This document shows, piece by piece, positions 42,891 to 51,702 of a stretch of 64,000 bases of DNA. Location of the stretch: NCBI GenBank assembly GCA_003945285.1, contig AP019005.1, positions 1,240,001 to 1,304,000 of the forward strand, given 5' to 3'. This DNA is from Hydrogenimonas sp. Lineage in GTDB: Bacteria > Campylobacterota > Campylobacteria > Campylobacterales > Hydrogenimonadaceae. Position numbers and translations under genes: made by a program. The notes beneath the pieces are model-generated. The model was not told the origin of the DNA. It did not search any database and saw only the letters and a list, made by a program, of their open reading frames with translations. The stretch's first letter is position 1. Every line of letters begins with the position of its first letter.

Positions 42891-44343
42891 AATCTCCGCC
42901 GATATCGAGATCGTCTGTGTCGTCGAAAAGAGCCTCGACCATCCGTGGGTAGAGGATAGAGAGCTTCTGCAGATGGCGGGATTTGAAGGGTCCCAGGACG
43001 AAGTGTGCCTACTTCCCGAGAAAAAACGGATCTATGTAGGCTCGGAATCTCTCCACCACGACGATATAAGAAGCGCGTTCGCCGCGGCGCTTAGAGCGAT
43101 AAGAAAGACAAAAACCGAACATGTAAAAACGGGGCTCTACCTCGGGAAATGCTCTGCACAAAACGTCAAAGCGATTGTTGAGGGGCTCATATTCGGCGAC
43201 TATGAGTATGACGAATACAAAACGGAAAAGGCCAAACACCCTGTCAGGAAGGTAACAATTAGTCTTGAAGATTTCAGATCTAAGAGTATCGACCCCGACA
43301 AAGCCGCCTCATATGTAGAGTCCGCGGCTACCGTGGCCCGTGCCGCGAACTATGTCAAAAACCTGGTCAACACTCCACCTGACGACATGACTCCGGAGAT
43401 GCTCGCACTAAAAGCCGTTTCTCTGGCCGAGGAGAACGGCCTCGACTGCATAGTACTCGACGAAAAGGGGATAGAAGAGGAGAGAATGGGCGCATTTTTG
43501 GCTGTGAGCCGCGCCAGTGACCATCCGCCGCGTCTGGTACACCTTGTACACAAACCCCGGGATCCGCTCTGTAAAATAGCCCTCGTAGGGAAAGGTCTCA
43601 CATATGACAGCGGCGGACTAAGCCTAAAACCGGCCGAATATATGGTGACGATGAAATCGGACAAGGCCGGAGCGTGTGCGGTGCTGGGAATCATGAAGGC
43701 GGTCAGCGAACTGAACCTGCCGGTGGAGGTACACGGTATCATCGGTGCCACCGAGAATATGATAGGGGGTAACGCATACAAACCGGACGACGTTTTGAAG
43801 GCGAAAAACGGGAAGACCATCGAGATACGCAATACCGACGCCGAAGGCCGTCTTGTACTTGCCGACTGCCTCTGCTATGCGCAGGAGAAGGTGAAACCGG
43901 ACTACCTTCTGGACTACGCCACACTGACCGGTGCCTGTGTGGTTGCCCTCGGTGAATACACAACCGGTCTGATGGGGCATGACAGGGCTCTGAAGCACAG
44001 CTTCTCCAAAGCCGCCTCCAACGCCGGAGAACTGACGGCTACACTCCCCTTCAACCGCTACCTCAAAAAGCTTATAAAAAGCGATATAGCGGATGTCTGC
44101 AACATATCATCCACAAGATACGGCGGAGCGATCACGGCGGCACTCTTTCTGGACAATTTCATAGAAAAAGAGTACAAGCAGAAGTGGCTCCACCTCGATA
44201 TCGCCGGTCCGGCATATGTGGAGAAGGCGTGGGGTTACAATCCGGCCGGTGCGAGCGGTGCCGGGGTACGTATGACTCTAAAGTGGTTCGAGCAGATCAT
44301 CAAACAGGCTGATAAGCACAAAAGAGAGGGTTCGACAGATTGA
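42856..44343 (+). CDS. pepA: Leucyl aminopeptidase (M17)
   Basis: A 495-residue protein. The M17 signature NTDAEGRLVLAD lies near 324-335, and other metal and active-site residues are in 'ALVGKGLTYDSGGLSLKP' and 'KSDKAGACAVLG'. The C-terminal 'WLHLDIAGPA' is also typical. It removes N-terminal residues from peptides and may bind DNA as in E. coli. Its start lies within dedA, 35 nt before the dedA stop, behind AGAGAGGAGAG. Confidence 0.95.
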   Translation: MQVEVSKKKRSEISADIEIVCVVEKSLDHPWVEDRELLQMAGFEGSQDEVCLLPEKKRIYVGSESLHHDDIRSAFAAALRAIRKTKTEHVKTGLYLGKCSAQNVKAIVEGLIFGDYEYDEYKTEKAKHPVRKVTISLEDFRSKSIDPDKAASYVESAATVARAANYVKNLVNTPPDDMTPEMLALKAVSLAEENGLDCIVLDEKGIEEERMGAFLAVSRASDHPPRLVHLVHKPRDPLCKIALVGKGLTYDSGGLSLKPAEYMVTMKSDKAGACAVLGIMKAVSELNLPVEVHGIIGATENMIGGNAYKPDDVLKAKNGKTIEIRNTDAEGRLVLADCLCYAQEKVKPDYLLDYATLTGACVVALGEYTTGLMGHDRALKHSFSKAASNAGELTATLPFNRYLKKLIKSDIADVCNISSTRYGGAITAALFLDNFIEKEYKQKWLHLDIAGPAYVEKAWGYNPAGASGAGVRMTLKWFEQIIKQADKHKREGSTD

Positions 44344-44377
44344 TAAACGGATGCGGGAGCCGACTCGGCGCTCCCCG

Positions 44378-44485
44378 TCACCTATCGTCATCTCCCCTGT
44401 CCCCCTTTTTGGGATATTTCAAAACAGCTATCATCACGACGACCAGAGTCGCCAAAAGCCCCATCCTGATCCATTCGTCAGACAC
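44378..44485 (-). CDS. Possible 35-residue single-span membrane protein
   Basis: On the minus strand a GTG preceded by AGGAG (5-nt spacing) opens a 36-codon frame ending TGA. The translation begins MSDEWIRMG, continues with a hydrophobic span (LLATLVVVMIAVL) and ends in a charged tail, KYPKKGDRGDDDR. The order (short acidic start, about 18-residue span, positive then acidic tail) is what a genuine small inner membrane protein looks like. The gap 44344-44667 holds no other gene. There is no support beyond sequence character, and it is not named. Confidence 0.45.
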   Translation of the reverse strand: MSDEWIRMGLLATLVVVMIAVLKYPKKGDRGDDDR

Positions 44486-44667
44486 ATTCACTCCTGAAAG
44501 TAGATTTTCGATACGAAGCCCGGGTTTTGTCGGTGAGCGGCTCCCCCGCAACACCCCGGCAAAGAAGAGGATACCGCGTTACCTGAGCCACAATTGTACC
44601 GTATTAAAGGGAGGCTGAAGCCCGCCTCTTTCAAAAAATAGTATATTGCCGATAATTTCCCAGACAG

Positions 44668-45723
44668 ATGATGAGGATCGGAATGAGCGGATACAGAGAA
44701 TTTTTTATATCGATAGTACTTCTTTCTCTATTGACTGGTTGCAGCAAAAATGCGGTAATGGAGAAAGAGCGGTTCACTGCACCGGTAAAAAGAGTTCACC
44801 ACGAAGCCCCCAAACCTCTACCTTCTCCTGAAACTCATAGAAACGGAGAGAGCGTACTCTACGCAAAAGCGGAAGGTAAAAGCGAAGAGGAGGCCAAAAA
44901 GAGAGCCGTTTCGATTCTAAACCGGCAGATATGGTCTGAATTTTACGCGAAGATAGACTCCGGTGAGTATGGGAGCAGAAGGGTATTGAGATATATCTCT
45001 AAGGAGGAGTTGAAGAGTGCAAAAAGGCTTTTTAAAAAGATTCCGCTCTCCAGATATAGAGTAAAGAGTTCAAAGAGCCTTGACAACGGCATGGTTGCGG
45101 TCACCGTGGAGATAGAGCGCAAAGATATGGCCGCAACTCTGAAAAAGAGCACGATTTCGAAACTGGTTTCCATCGAGGAGAGGTGGCACTCCGCCAGAGA
45201 GAGCAGCATTACCGAGCGCTTCGCTCTCTCAAAAGAGTCGTTCGGGAAAATGCGCTCTCTTTTACCCGAGTATCTTCTGGCCGGATATATAAGCCCTTTC
45301 CCCTCCGCGATTGTCGGCAGAGTCGAAAAATCGCTTCCCTACTTCCGTAAAACTGCAAAAAGACTAAAAAAAAGGCTGAAATTCAGCGTAGAACCTGTTT
45401 CCAGTCCTGCTATGAGACTCTTCGCCGATGCGATGGAGAGGGTACTGAAAAGAGAGCGGCTAATCTCGACCGGAGAGGCTGGGGCCGACGGCAGAACCCT
45501 CTGCATAACCCTCGAAGGGAACCTTATGCATAAACTGGACTCCCAAAAACATATTTTCGAAGCGACTCTGAAAATAACGGTTCATGAAAGATTCAAAGCA
45601 CCCCTTTCGACACAACTCTACAGAGTCCGCGGAGTATCGGAAGAGAGCGGCACGAAAGCCCTGGAGAGAGCGGCGGTGAAGCTGCAAAAAGAGCTTGAAA
45701 AAAGGTTTTTTGAAAATGTATGA
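44668..45723 (+). CDS. LPP20-like lipoprotein
   Basis: A 351-residue protein with a lipoprotein signal: hydrophobic FFISIVLLSLLTG followed by Cys (about residue 25, lipobox LTGC). An ATG at 44683 would give a signal of better length. A domain at about 60-165 ('VLYAKAEGKSEEEAKKRAVSILNRQIWSEFYA...V..EIERKDM') resembles LPP20-type lipoproteins found in Campylobacterota and elsewhere, which contain a 'sG.A......A...A...L...i' segment. The C-terminal 180 residues (basic, helical) are not recognised. It probably sits on the inner face of the outer membrane. Confidence 0.7.
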   Translation: MMRIGMSGYREFFISIVLLSLLTGCSKNAVMEKERFTAPVKRVHHEAPKPLPSPETHRNGESVLYAKAEGKSEEEAKKRAVSILNRQIWSEFYAKIDSGEYGSRRVLRYISKEELKSAKRLFKKIPLSRYRVKSSKSLDNGMVAVTVEIERKDMAATLKKSTISKLVSIEERWHSARESSITERFALSKESFGKMRSLLPEYLLAGYISPFPSAIVGRVEKSLPYFRKTAKRLKKRLKFSVEPVSSPAMRLFADAMERVLKRERLISTGEAGADGRTLCITLEGNLMHKLDSQKHIFEATLKITVHERFKAPLSTQLYRVRGVSEESGTKALERAAVKLQKELEKRFFENV

Positions 45724-45737
45724 GACCGGCCGCCGCT

Positions 45738-46184
45738 TTACAGTGCTACCATGCTGGCCAAAAGCAGAAGCCCTATGAAAGCTACGAACACCGAGAGCAG
45801 GAAGTATATCTTTTTATCCGTATCGATCTCTCCGCGCTCCAGGTGTTCGATCCACCTGGTGTAGTACCTGTATGTGAAAAGGGCAAGTATGATGCCGGCA
45901 GCCACTATGGCGATTCCAAGATAGTTGTAAAAAGCTATATGGGCCAGTTGAGGCACCCTCTCGCCGCCCCTGCCTTCCAGTTCAAAAGAGACAATATTCA
46001 AAAAGAGTTCGAACTTCTCTACGACGAACCCGAGTACTATGAGCGATATCGATGTACCTATCAAAGCGGTAGTGGCGCGCTCGACCGCCATCAGGTTTTT
46101 CGGATCTATCTTATGTTTTCCACTCTTTTTCAAGACAGCCTCTCTATCAATTGACTCATTTACGAAGTTGTTACAATGTCTCAC
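45738..46184 (-). CDS. DUF202 / YidH-family membrane protein
   Basis: A 148-residue protein with three membrane segments (about 38-55, 85-105 and 125-145) and the DUF202 phrasing 'LMAVERATTALIGTSISLIVLGFVVEKFELF'. The conserved 'ER....W/A' element precedes the first span. DUF202 proteins are small inner membrane proteins of unknown role; in eukaryotes the domain occurs at the end of VTC proteins. It is transcribed divergently from ychF and convergently with the LPP20-like gene. Confidence 0.8.
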   Translation of the reverse strand: MRHCNNFVNESIDREAVLKKSGKHKIDPKNLMAVERATTALIGTSISLIVLGFVVEKFELFLNIVSFELEGRGGERVPQLAHIAFYNYLGIAIVAAGIILALFTYRYYTRWIEHLERGEIDTDKKIYFLLSVFVAFIGLLLLASMVAL

Positions 46185-46297
46185 TCGATTATACTATACA
46201 TATTCGATCTTCGCATTTGACCCACAGCACAAAGACAACGGCAAGAGAGGTCACAGGCCCGTCACCGCTTTTGTTGATTTTACTACACTATCTTTGA

Positions 46298-46303
46298 TAT
46301 ACT
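46298..46303 (+). promoter_or_regulatory. -10 box of ychF
   Basis: TATACT preceded by TTTGA, 71 nt before the ychF start. AAGGAG at 46361-46366 is the ribosome binding site. Confidence 0.45.
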
Positions 46304-46374
46304 CCCACAAAACAATAAACTGCATAAATTCCCCTTGCACAAGAGAGTTTACAACCATTCAAGGAGTCAAAATC

Positions 46375-47478
46375 ATGGGTCTTCCCGTAGGGATCGTCGG
46401 TCTGCCGAATGTCGGTAAATCGACAACATTCAACGCACTTACAAAAGCTCAAAACGCGGAGTCGGCAAACTACCCGTTCTGTACCATAGAACCCAACAAA
46501 GCCGTTGTTCCCGTACCGGACGAGAGGCTCGAAGAGCTGGCAAAAATCGTCAACCCGGAGCGCATCCAGCACAGTACGATCGATTTTGTCGATATCGCCG
46601 GGCTCGTAAAAGGGGCCAGCAAAGGCGAAGGTCTCGGCAACCAGTTTCTGAGCAACATCCGCGAAACCGAGATGATTCTACATATGGTACGCTGCTTCGA
46701 CGACGGCAACATAACACACGTAGAGGGCTCTATTGATCCGCTCAGGGATATAGAAATCATAGAGAGCGAGCTTATATTCGCCGATATCCAGCAGCTCGAA
46801 AAGAAGATTGAGCGCCTCGCCCGCCAGGCTAAAACCGGGGACAAGAAGATACGCGCGCAGCTCGAGATCGCCGAGAAACTGATGAAGCATCTCGAAGAGA
46901 TAAAGCCGGTAAGCACCTTCGGAGAGAGGGAGAACGAAGATTTTATCAGGCTAGACAAAGAGCTGCGCTTTCTTAGCAACAAGCCGGTAATATACGGAGC
47001 CAATGTAGACGAAGATGGACTACTCGAAGATAACGAATATGTAGAGGCTGTCAGGAAACATGCCGAAGAGGTGGGTGCGGATGTCATAAAACTGTGCGCC
47101 AAGATAGAGGAGGAGCTCGTGCAGCTGGAGGAGGAAGAGGCGGCAGAGTTTCTCGAAGAGCTTGGCATAAAAGAGTCCGGGCTCGACAAGATCATCAAAA
47201 CGGCATTCGGGAGGCTCGGTCTCATCAGCTACTTCACAGCCGGCGTTAAAGAGGTCCGCGCATGGACGATCCACAAAGGGTGGAAGGCTCCGAAAGCGGC
47301 AAGTGTCATCCATAACGATTTCGAAAAAGGCTTCATCCGTGCCGAAGTTATAGCCTACGAGGATTTCGTCAAATACGGCGGGGAGCAGGGAGCCAAAGAG
47401 GCTGGAAAGATGCGCCTCGAAGGGAAAGATTACGTCGTACAGGACGGGGACGTCATGCACTTCAGATTCAACGTCTGA
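46375..47478 (+). CDS. ychF: Redox-regulated ATPase YchF
   Basis: A 367-residue Obg-family P-loop protein; ATG 46375 follows AAGGAG at 8-nt spacing, and the in-frame extension upstream is excluded. The G1 motif GLPNVGKST is at about 8-16, G3 is DIAGLVKGASKGEGLGN, and NVDE stands in place of NKxD (binding of ATP rather than GTP in this subfamily). The C-terminal TGS domain ends 'DYVVQDGDVMHFRFNV'. It is linked to ribosomes and the oxidative stress response. Confidence 0.97.
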   Translation: MGLPVGIVGLPNVGKSTTFNALTKAQNAESANYPFCTIEPNKAVVPVPDERLEELAKIVNPERIQHSTIDFVDIAGLVKGASKGEGLGNQFLSNIRETEMILHMVRCFDDGNITHVEGSIDPLRDIEIIESELIFADIQQLEKKIERLARQAKTGDKKIRAQLEIAEKLMKHLEEIKPVSTFGERENEDFIRLDKELRFLSNKPVIYGANVDEDGLLEDNEYVEAVRKHAEEVGADVIKLCAKIEEELVQLEEEEAAEFLEELGIKESGLDKIIKTAFGRLGLISYFTAGVKEVRAWTIHKGWKAPKAASVIHNDFEKGFIRAEVIAYEDFVKYGGEQGAKEAGKMRLEGKDYVVQDGDVMHFRFNV

Positions 47479-47567
47479 TCGAGGGGCTTCAAGCCTCTTC
47501 CTCTTCAATCCCACCGGAAATTCACACTACCATGACATAGGTCACAGAATCTCTTTACTCTATTCGA

Positions 47568-47573
47568 TATAAT
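47568..47573 (+). promoter_or_regulatory. -10 box of the acidic unknown gene
   Basis: TATAAT preceded by TATTCGA, 34 nt before the ATG at 47607. AAAGGAG at 47594-47600 is the ribosome binding site. Confidence 0.5.
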
Positions 47574-47606
47574 CAACAATAAATATCAATATAAAGGAGC
47601 TGTATT

Positions 47607-48308
47607 ATGGAATTCAAGCTGCATATAGAAGCCGAAGGCAGAAAGATAGGTTTTTACAAACTCAATCGCCTCGAGATTGAAGGTATAGAAATCGATGCGG
47701 ATACAGACTTCGACGAACTGAACATGAGAGAGCTTTTCGAAAATATCAACGCTTTCATAGAGAGCGGCGAACTCGATGCACTTGGCTCCTCCTCCGTTAT
47801 GACCGCCATGGATCCAGAGAGTGCAAAAATAGTTCTGGATGCCGACGGGCTAGAAGAGGTGGAGGTATCGCTTGACGATATCACCCTTGATAACATCGAT
47901 GTGGACAAAAGGCTGGAGCTTCTCGAAAAGTCGAAAATCGGCGACATCTTTTTCGTACGCACCGAGGTGGGAGAGGCTTACTGGGACTTGAGCGGAGAGT
48001 GTGAAGCGTCGTTTGCCCTTCAAAACGTGAAACTGGGATATCTCGACTGCACCGAATCGCACGATCAGTACGACCTGCTGAGGGAAAGCTACTACGACTT
48101 TCTGTGCGACCTCGTTGTTCCGGAGGAGGCATACTACAAAGATGAGAAGCTGGAGCTCGACGAGCACGTTTTAAGAACACAGCAGGTTTACGGAGAGCTC
48201 TACATCGTAAGACAGGAGCTGCCGGGACGTGAGAAGATATTCCAGTCGGTCGTACTGGAAGAGAAGATGAGACTCGACGGCTTCGACGACACCGTCGAAC
48301 CTATTTAA
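47607..48308 (+). CDS. Acidic protein of unknown function
   Basis: A 233-residue soluble protein, strongly acidic (for example DADTDFDELNMRELFENI and DLVVPEEAYYKDEKLELDEH). It has its own promoter and a good ribosome binding site, so it is certainly expressed as one cistron. I do not recognise a family. A segment with two short regularly spaced repeats of 'DADGLEEVEVSLDDITLDNIDV' type is beta-rich, and only two cysteines occur. Its stop codon lies inside the target duplication of a family B element, and the neighbouring genes (ychF and a porin) give no functional hint. Confidence 0.75.
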   Translation: MEFKLHIEAEGRKIGFYKLNRLEIEGIEIDADTDFDELNMRELFENINAFIESGELDALGSSSVMTAMDPESAKIVLDADGLEEVEVSLDDITLDNIDVDKRLELLEKSKIGDIFFVRTEVGEAYWDLSGECEASFALQNVKLGYLDCTESHDQYDLLRESYYDFLCDLVVPEEAYYKDEKLELDEHVLRTQQVYGELYIVRQELPGREKIFQSVVLEEKMRLDGFDDTVEPI

Positions 48309-48311
48309 TAA

Positions 48312-48432
48312 CCGGCGTTACGCAAAAGGCGTAACGTCATCTCGAAATCTGCGATTTCGAAGCTTTAGGGGGTGCAGGGGCGGCCGCTCCCCGCCAAAGC
48401 TTGGGCTTGGCTCAAGCTTTGCGCAACATCAG
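48312..48432 (-). mobile_element. Family B non-autonomous element, copy 5
   Basis: A 121-bp copy inverted relative to 21630. It begins CCGGCGTTACGCAAAAGGCG, runs through GGTGCAGGGGCGGCCGCTCC and ends TTTGCGCAACATCAG. The flanks TTAATAA (48305-48311) and TTAAGAA (48433-48439) agree at 6 of 7 positions, a slightly decayed target duplication. The left flank contains the stop codon of the preceding gene. The hairpin end (GTTACGC-AAAAG-GCGTAAC) may also act as a terminator. Confidence 0.85.
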
Positions 48433-48467
48433 TTAAGAAGCCTCCTCCACTTTCGGGGAGAGGTTTT

Positions 48468-49826
48468 TCAGAATTTGTAGTCGGCTATGATTCTATACTG
48501 ATGAAGTATGGGAAGCTGTGAAACGGTCCCGTCAGCAGTAGCACTTGCACCGTTTCTGACCCATATACCTTTAAGAGCCACAGAGAGGGCACCGCTCTTG
48601 TAGGCAAGCACCGCATTGAGGTCGTTCTGGGTCTTGTCGAAGCGGTCGTTGTCGAACCAGGCCGAGCTTAGAGTCATACTGTATCCGCTGAAACCGAACT
48701 TGCCGAAATCCTGCTTGTACGCCACTTTCACGCCGTCGGTTCCGCCTATGTAAGCAGTGTCAGCTCCCAGCCCCTTGCCATAGTTGGAGAGGAAGAGGTT
48801 GTTTGCCGTAATCATGTTGGTATAAAGAGGGGTTCCGTCCCACGGAAGCACCAGGGAGTCGTGGTAAGCATCATCTTTAAGCACCTTCGAGTAAGCCGCC
48901 ATAAAAGTCATACCTGAGTAGTTTACAGCCAGTTTGGCCGCACCGGCGCGGGACTTTATCGCTTTGCCGCCTGTGACTGAACCAGGTTTGGCAAGATTTT
49001 CATCGGCATTGCCCACAGAGTCCTGGATTATCGCCTGCAGTGCAAAAGCGTAAGAGAGTTCATCGTTATGCTTGTGGCGGTAGTTCCAGTCCGCATATAT
49101 CGAGTTCATGAAGTCTGGCGAGTAGTAGTCGACCACTTTCAGAGCATTCTTACTCCCATTCCATGAGAAGCAGACCGGAATGACCGATCCGCTATCACTG
49201 CCGATTATCTCTTTGGTATTGTCGCCCAGGGCATGCCTGACTATATTATCAAACTCCGAAGAGGTTCTCTGTTTGAAAGCATCCAGATAGGCGATGCCGA
49301 CTTTGTACCCTCCTTCAAACTTCAGGCTCGCATAGGCACCCTTTACAGCCGAAGGAAGCATTCTTACAACTTTCGCGTTGATGAGAGGAGTTTTAATCAC
49401 CTTGCGGCCGCCCCAGAAGTCGAAATTATCACGGCTGTAGCTTATATATGCTTCGCCGAGTACCGAAAAGCCTTTCTGCCCGATAACGTCTCCAGGCGCA
49501 TAACCTGCTTTCACCGCATTGTCACGGCCTATGATGGAGGTGTCTACATTGTCCGGAAGTGCGAACGGCTGTGTAGTCATGAAAGTAACCGTAGCATCCA
49601 TTCCGAGATATTTGTCTGTTTTGTAGCTTAACTGACCGCCGACAGAGTTCGCAAAAGCGGTTGAACTCACATCATTGGAGCTCTCCTTGTGCGTATTTAT
49701 GTAATAGTACTTTATATTTCCGGAGACTTTTCCGTTTTTCACCGCTTCGGCAAGACTACTCTCCGCCTGAAGTCCAGCGGCCAACAACGCCGCACCGCAG
49801 ATCGGGTAGATTACAACTTTTCTCAT
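48468..49826 (-). CDS. OprD-family outer membrane porin
   Basis: A 452-residue protein with a signal peptide (1-21, ending GLQA-E). An OprD-type start follows: 'SLAEAVKNGKVSGNIKYYYINTHKE', the usual 'f..a...G.v.G..r.yy' opening of these 16- to 18-strand porins. Alternating strands run to the C-terminal phenylalanine (IIADYKF). In Campylobacterota such Opr porins are major outer membrane proteins that admit small ionic substrates. It is divergent from the cytochrome c peroxidase gene. Only two cysteines occur, in the signal region and around 'VIPVCFSWNG'. Confidence 0.85.
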   Translation of the reverse strand: MRKVVIYPICGAALLAAGLQAESSLAEAVKNGKVSGNIKYYYINTHKESSNDVSSTAFANSVGGQLSYKTDKYLGMDATVTFMTTQPFALPDNVDTSIIGRDNAVKAGYAPGDVIGQKGFSVLGEAYISYSRDNFDFWGGRKVIKTPLINAKVVRMLPSAVKGAYASLKFEGGYKVGIAYLDAFKQRTSSEFDNIVRHALGDNTKEIIGSDSGSVIPVCFSWNGSKNALKVVDYYSPDFMNSIYADWNYRHKHNDELSYAFALQAIIQDSVGNADENLAKPGSVTGGKAIKSRAGAAKLAVNYSGMTFMAAYSKVLKDDAYHDSLVLPWDGTPLYTNMITANNLFLSNYGKGLGADTAYIGGTDGVKVAYKQDFGKFGFSGYSMTLSSAWFDNDRFDKTQNDLNAVLAYKSGALSVALKGIWVRNGASATADGTVSQLPILHQYRIIADYKF

Positions 49827-49975
49827 ATCACTCCTTTATCAAATTTTCTTTTAGACGATTTTACCATGTAGATCCCGAAGGTAACATCGAATTCACTACA
49901 CAAGATCATAAATTTTTATGAACTGTTTCGATTTTTACCATCGTGAAAATATATCTATACATATAAGGAGATTGC

Positions 49976-50989
49976 ATGAGAAGTTTCAGCCTTTTCGGCG
50001 CAGTTCTAACCGGGAGTCTTATGGCTGTGACGCTCGCCACGCCCGCGGCAGCAAAAGAGGATTTGAGCAAATGGATCAGGCCGGATACCGTACCGGCACC
50101 TAAGAACAACCGGATAACGCCCGAGAGAATCGAGCTCGGCAAGTTTCTATATTTCGATACACGCCTTTCACGTGACAATACGATCTCGTGTGCGACATGT
50201 CACAACCCGGCACTGGGCTGGAGCGACGGAGAGCCCAAGGCGGTCGGTATCGAAGGTAGAAGAGGCCCGAGAAACTCTCCTACCGTACTGAATACCGCGT
50301 ACCAGCGCCATCAGTTCTGGGACGGTCGCGCGAAGTCTCTTGAAGAGCAGGCATTGGGACCGATTCAGGCAGATGTCGAGATGGATATGGATCTGGACAA
50401 GCTCGTAGAGCGTCTAAACGGAATCAAGGGTTACAGAGAGCTGTTCGAAAAGGCCTATCCGGGTGAAGGGATAACCAAAGATACGATAGCCAAAGCGATA
50501 GCGACGTTCGAAAGAACGGTCGTCTCTACCGAAGCTCCGTTCGACAGGTATGTAAAAGGTGACGAAAACGCGATAAGCGAAAATGCCAAAAAAGGTTTCG
50601 CCCTCTTTACCGGCAAAGGAAAGTGCAACAACTGTCACGACGGCTTCAACTTCACCGACGGCAGTTTTCACAACCTCGGCCTCGGTGACAGCGACATAGG
50701 ACGCTACAAGCTCAAAAAACGGGCCGCATGGTTTCACGCATTCAAAACACCGACACTTCGGGACGTAACCCTGACAGCACCCTATTTCCACGACGGTTCC
50801 ATCAAGACACTCGAAGAGGCGACGGCGGTCTGCGGAAACGGCGGACGCTTCTATTACAGCAAGAACCTATCACCTCTGATAGTGGACAGGGGTCTTACAC
50901 CGGATGAGATCAGCCTGATTGTCGATTTCCTGAAGACACTTGAAGGCAAGCCTATGAATCTGGAGATTCCGACAAGCTTTCCCCAGTAG
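49976..50989 (+). CDS. Di-haem cytochrome c peroxidase / MauG-family protein
   Basis: A 337-residue periplasmic protein; the signal peptide is residues 1-26 (PAAAK). The first haem motif CATCH is at 72-76 and the second CNNCH is near 217-221, the two-domain CcpA/MauG arrangement. 'RRGPRNSPTVLNTAYQRHQFWDGRAKSLEEQALGPI' is a signature of the family. The Met in the second domain near the C-terminus is consistent with a high-potential haem ligand. It reduces hydrogen peroxide with electrons from cytochrome c or cupredoxin. The next gene encodes a small cupredoxin, a possible electron donor. Confidence 0.93.
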   Translation: MRSFSLFGAVLTGSLMAVTLATPAAAKEDLSKWIRPDTVPAPKNNRITPERIELGKFLYFDTRLSRDNTISCATCHNPALGWSDGEPKAVGIEGRRGPRNSPTVLNTAYQRHQFWDGRAKSLEEQALGPIQADVEMDMDLDKLVERLNGIKGYRELFEKAYPGEGITKDTIAKAIATFERTVVSTEAPFDRYVKGDENAISENAKKGFALFTGKGKCNNCHDGFNFTDGSFHNLGLGDSDIGRYKLKKRAAWFHAFKTPTLRDVTLTAPYFHDGSIKTLEEATAVCGNGGRFYYSKNLSPLIVDRGLTPDEISLIVDFLKTLEGKPMNLEIPTSFPQ

Positions 50990-51075
50990 CGGGGAGGCTT
51001 TCTAAAAACCGTCAGGTAAAGCTTTCATCGCAGAGTTTACCGGAGATATATTTGAATCAAGAAGGAGAATAGTAA

Positions 51076-51393
51076 ATGAAAAAAAGAGTCTCATTGTTGT
51101 TGGCTACAGCTGCTATAGCGGCATCTGTCTATGCCAAAGATTATGTAGTAGTACAGAAAAACAAAAGTTTTAACCCGAACCATCTCAAGGTAAAAGTGGG
51201 TGACAGAATCATCTTCAAAAACGATGACGGTTTCGCCCACAACGCCTTCAGCGACAGTGAAGCAGACGAGTTCGACATAGGTATGCAAAAACCGGGCCAG
51301 GATGTCGCCGTTACCATGAAGAAGCCCGGAAAAGTTGAGGTCGAGTGTGCTATCCACCCAAATATGCACCTAACCATAGAGGTGGAAAAGTAA
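51076..51393 (+). CDS. Plastocyanin-like cupredoxin
   Basis: A 105-residue secreted protein with a signal peptide (1-20, VYA-K). Type 1 copper ligands are all present: His55 (FAHNAF), Cys91, His94 and Met97 (CAIHPNM). It lies 86 nt behind the peroxidase gene with its own ribosome binding site AAGGAG, and could donate electrons to it. An inverted repeat with 16-bp arms follows the gene. Confidence 0.9.
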   Translation: MKKRVSLLLATAAIAASVYAKDYVVVQKNKSFNPNHLKVKVGDRIIFKNDDGFAHNAFSDSEADEFDIGMQKPGQDVAVTMKKPGKVEVECAIHPNMHLTIEVEK

Positions 51394-51449
51394 CAATATT
51401 CCAGCCAGTAACCGCAGCGGGGCCGCCGCCGGCAGGCACCGCTGCCAAG

Positions 51450-51500
51450 TCGGACTGCAAAAAGCTTTTAATCTGCACCGAAAGGCTTTTTACAGTCCGA
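51450..51500. terminator. Long inverted repeat after the cupredoxin gene
   Basis: Arms TCGGACTGCAAAAAGC (51450-51465) and GCTTTTTACAGTCCGA (51485-51500) pair with one mismatch around a 19-nt loop. The downstream arm contains T5 rather than ending in a T run, so it is an atypical terminator or a small repeat unit. It lies 57 nt past the stop codon. Confidence 0.4.
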
Positions 51501-51515
51501 ATCGAAAATAAATAA

Positions 51516-51680
51516 CTGACCTTACGCAAAATACGCACGCCGAACGGGATTTGCCCTGCGGGACGCTGCAAAATATCTAAAAACCGCTGACGCCTTCGGC
51601 GCCCTGACGGGCAGGCGCGGTTTTTTGATCGATATTTTTCCGCTCAAATCCCGTGGCTTACAAATTTTGCGTAAAGTCAG
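51516..51680 (+). mobile_element. Family A non-autonomous element, copy 3
   Basis: A 165-bp element with termini CTGACCTTACGCAAAAT and ATTTTGCGTAAAGTCAG (one mismatch). It is flanked by TAAATAA (51509-51515) and TAAATGA (51681-51687), a 7-bp target duplication with one change. The centre holds AAAACCGC...GCGGTTTT around a GACGCCTTCGGCGCC palindrome. It ends 22 nt before the chemoreceptor start codon and so forms most of that gene's leader. Confidence 0.9.
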
Positions 51681-51702
51681 TAAATGAATGAGAGAAGAGA
51701 GT

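Noticed and set aside
44340-44618. A 92-codon plus-strand frame after pepA
   Set aside because: It overlaps the pepA stop but has Ser/Arg/Pro-rich random composition and no domain. The opposite strand holds a more credible small membrane protein.
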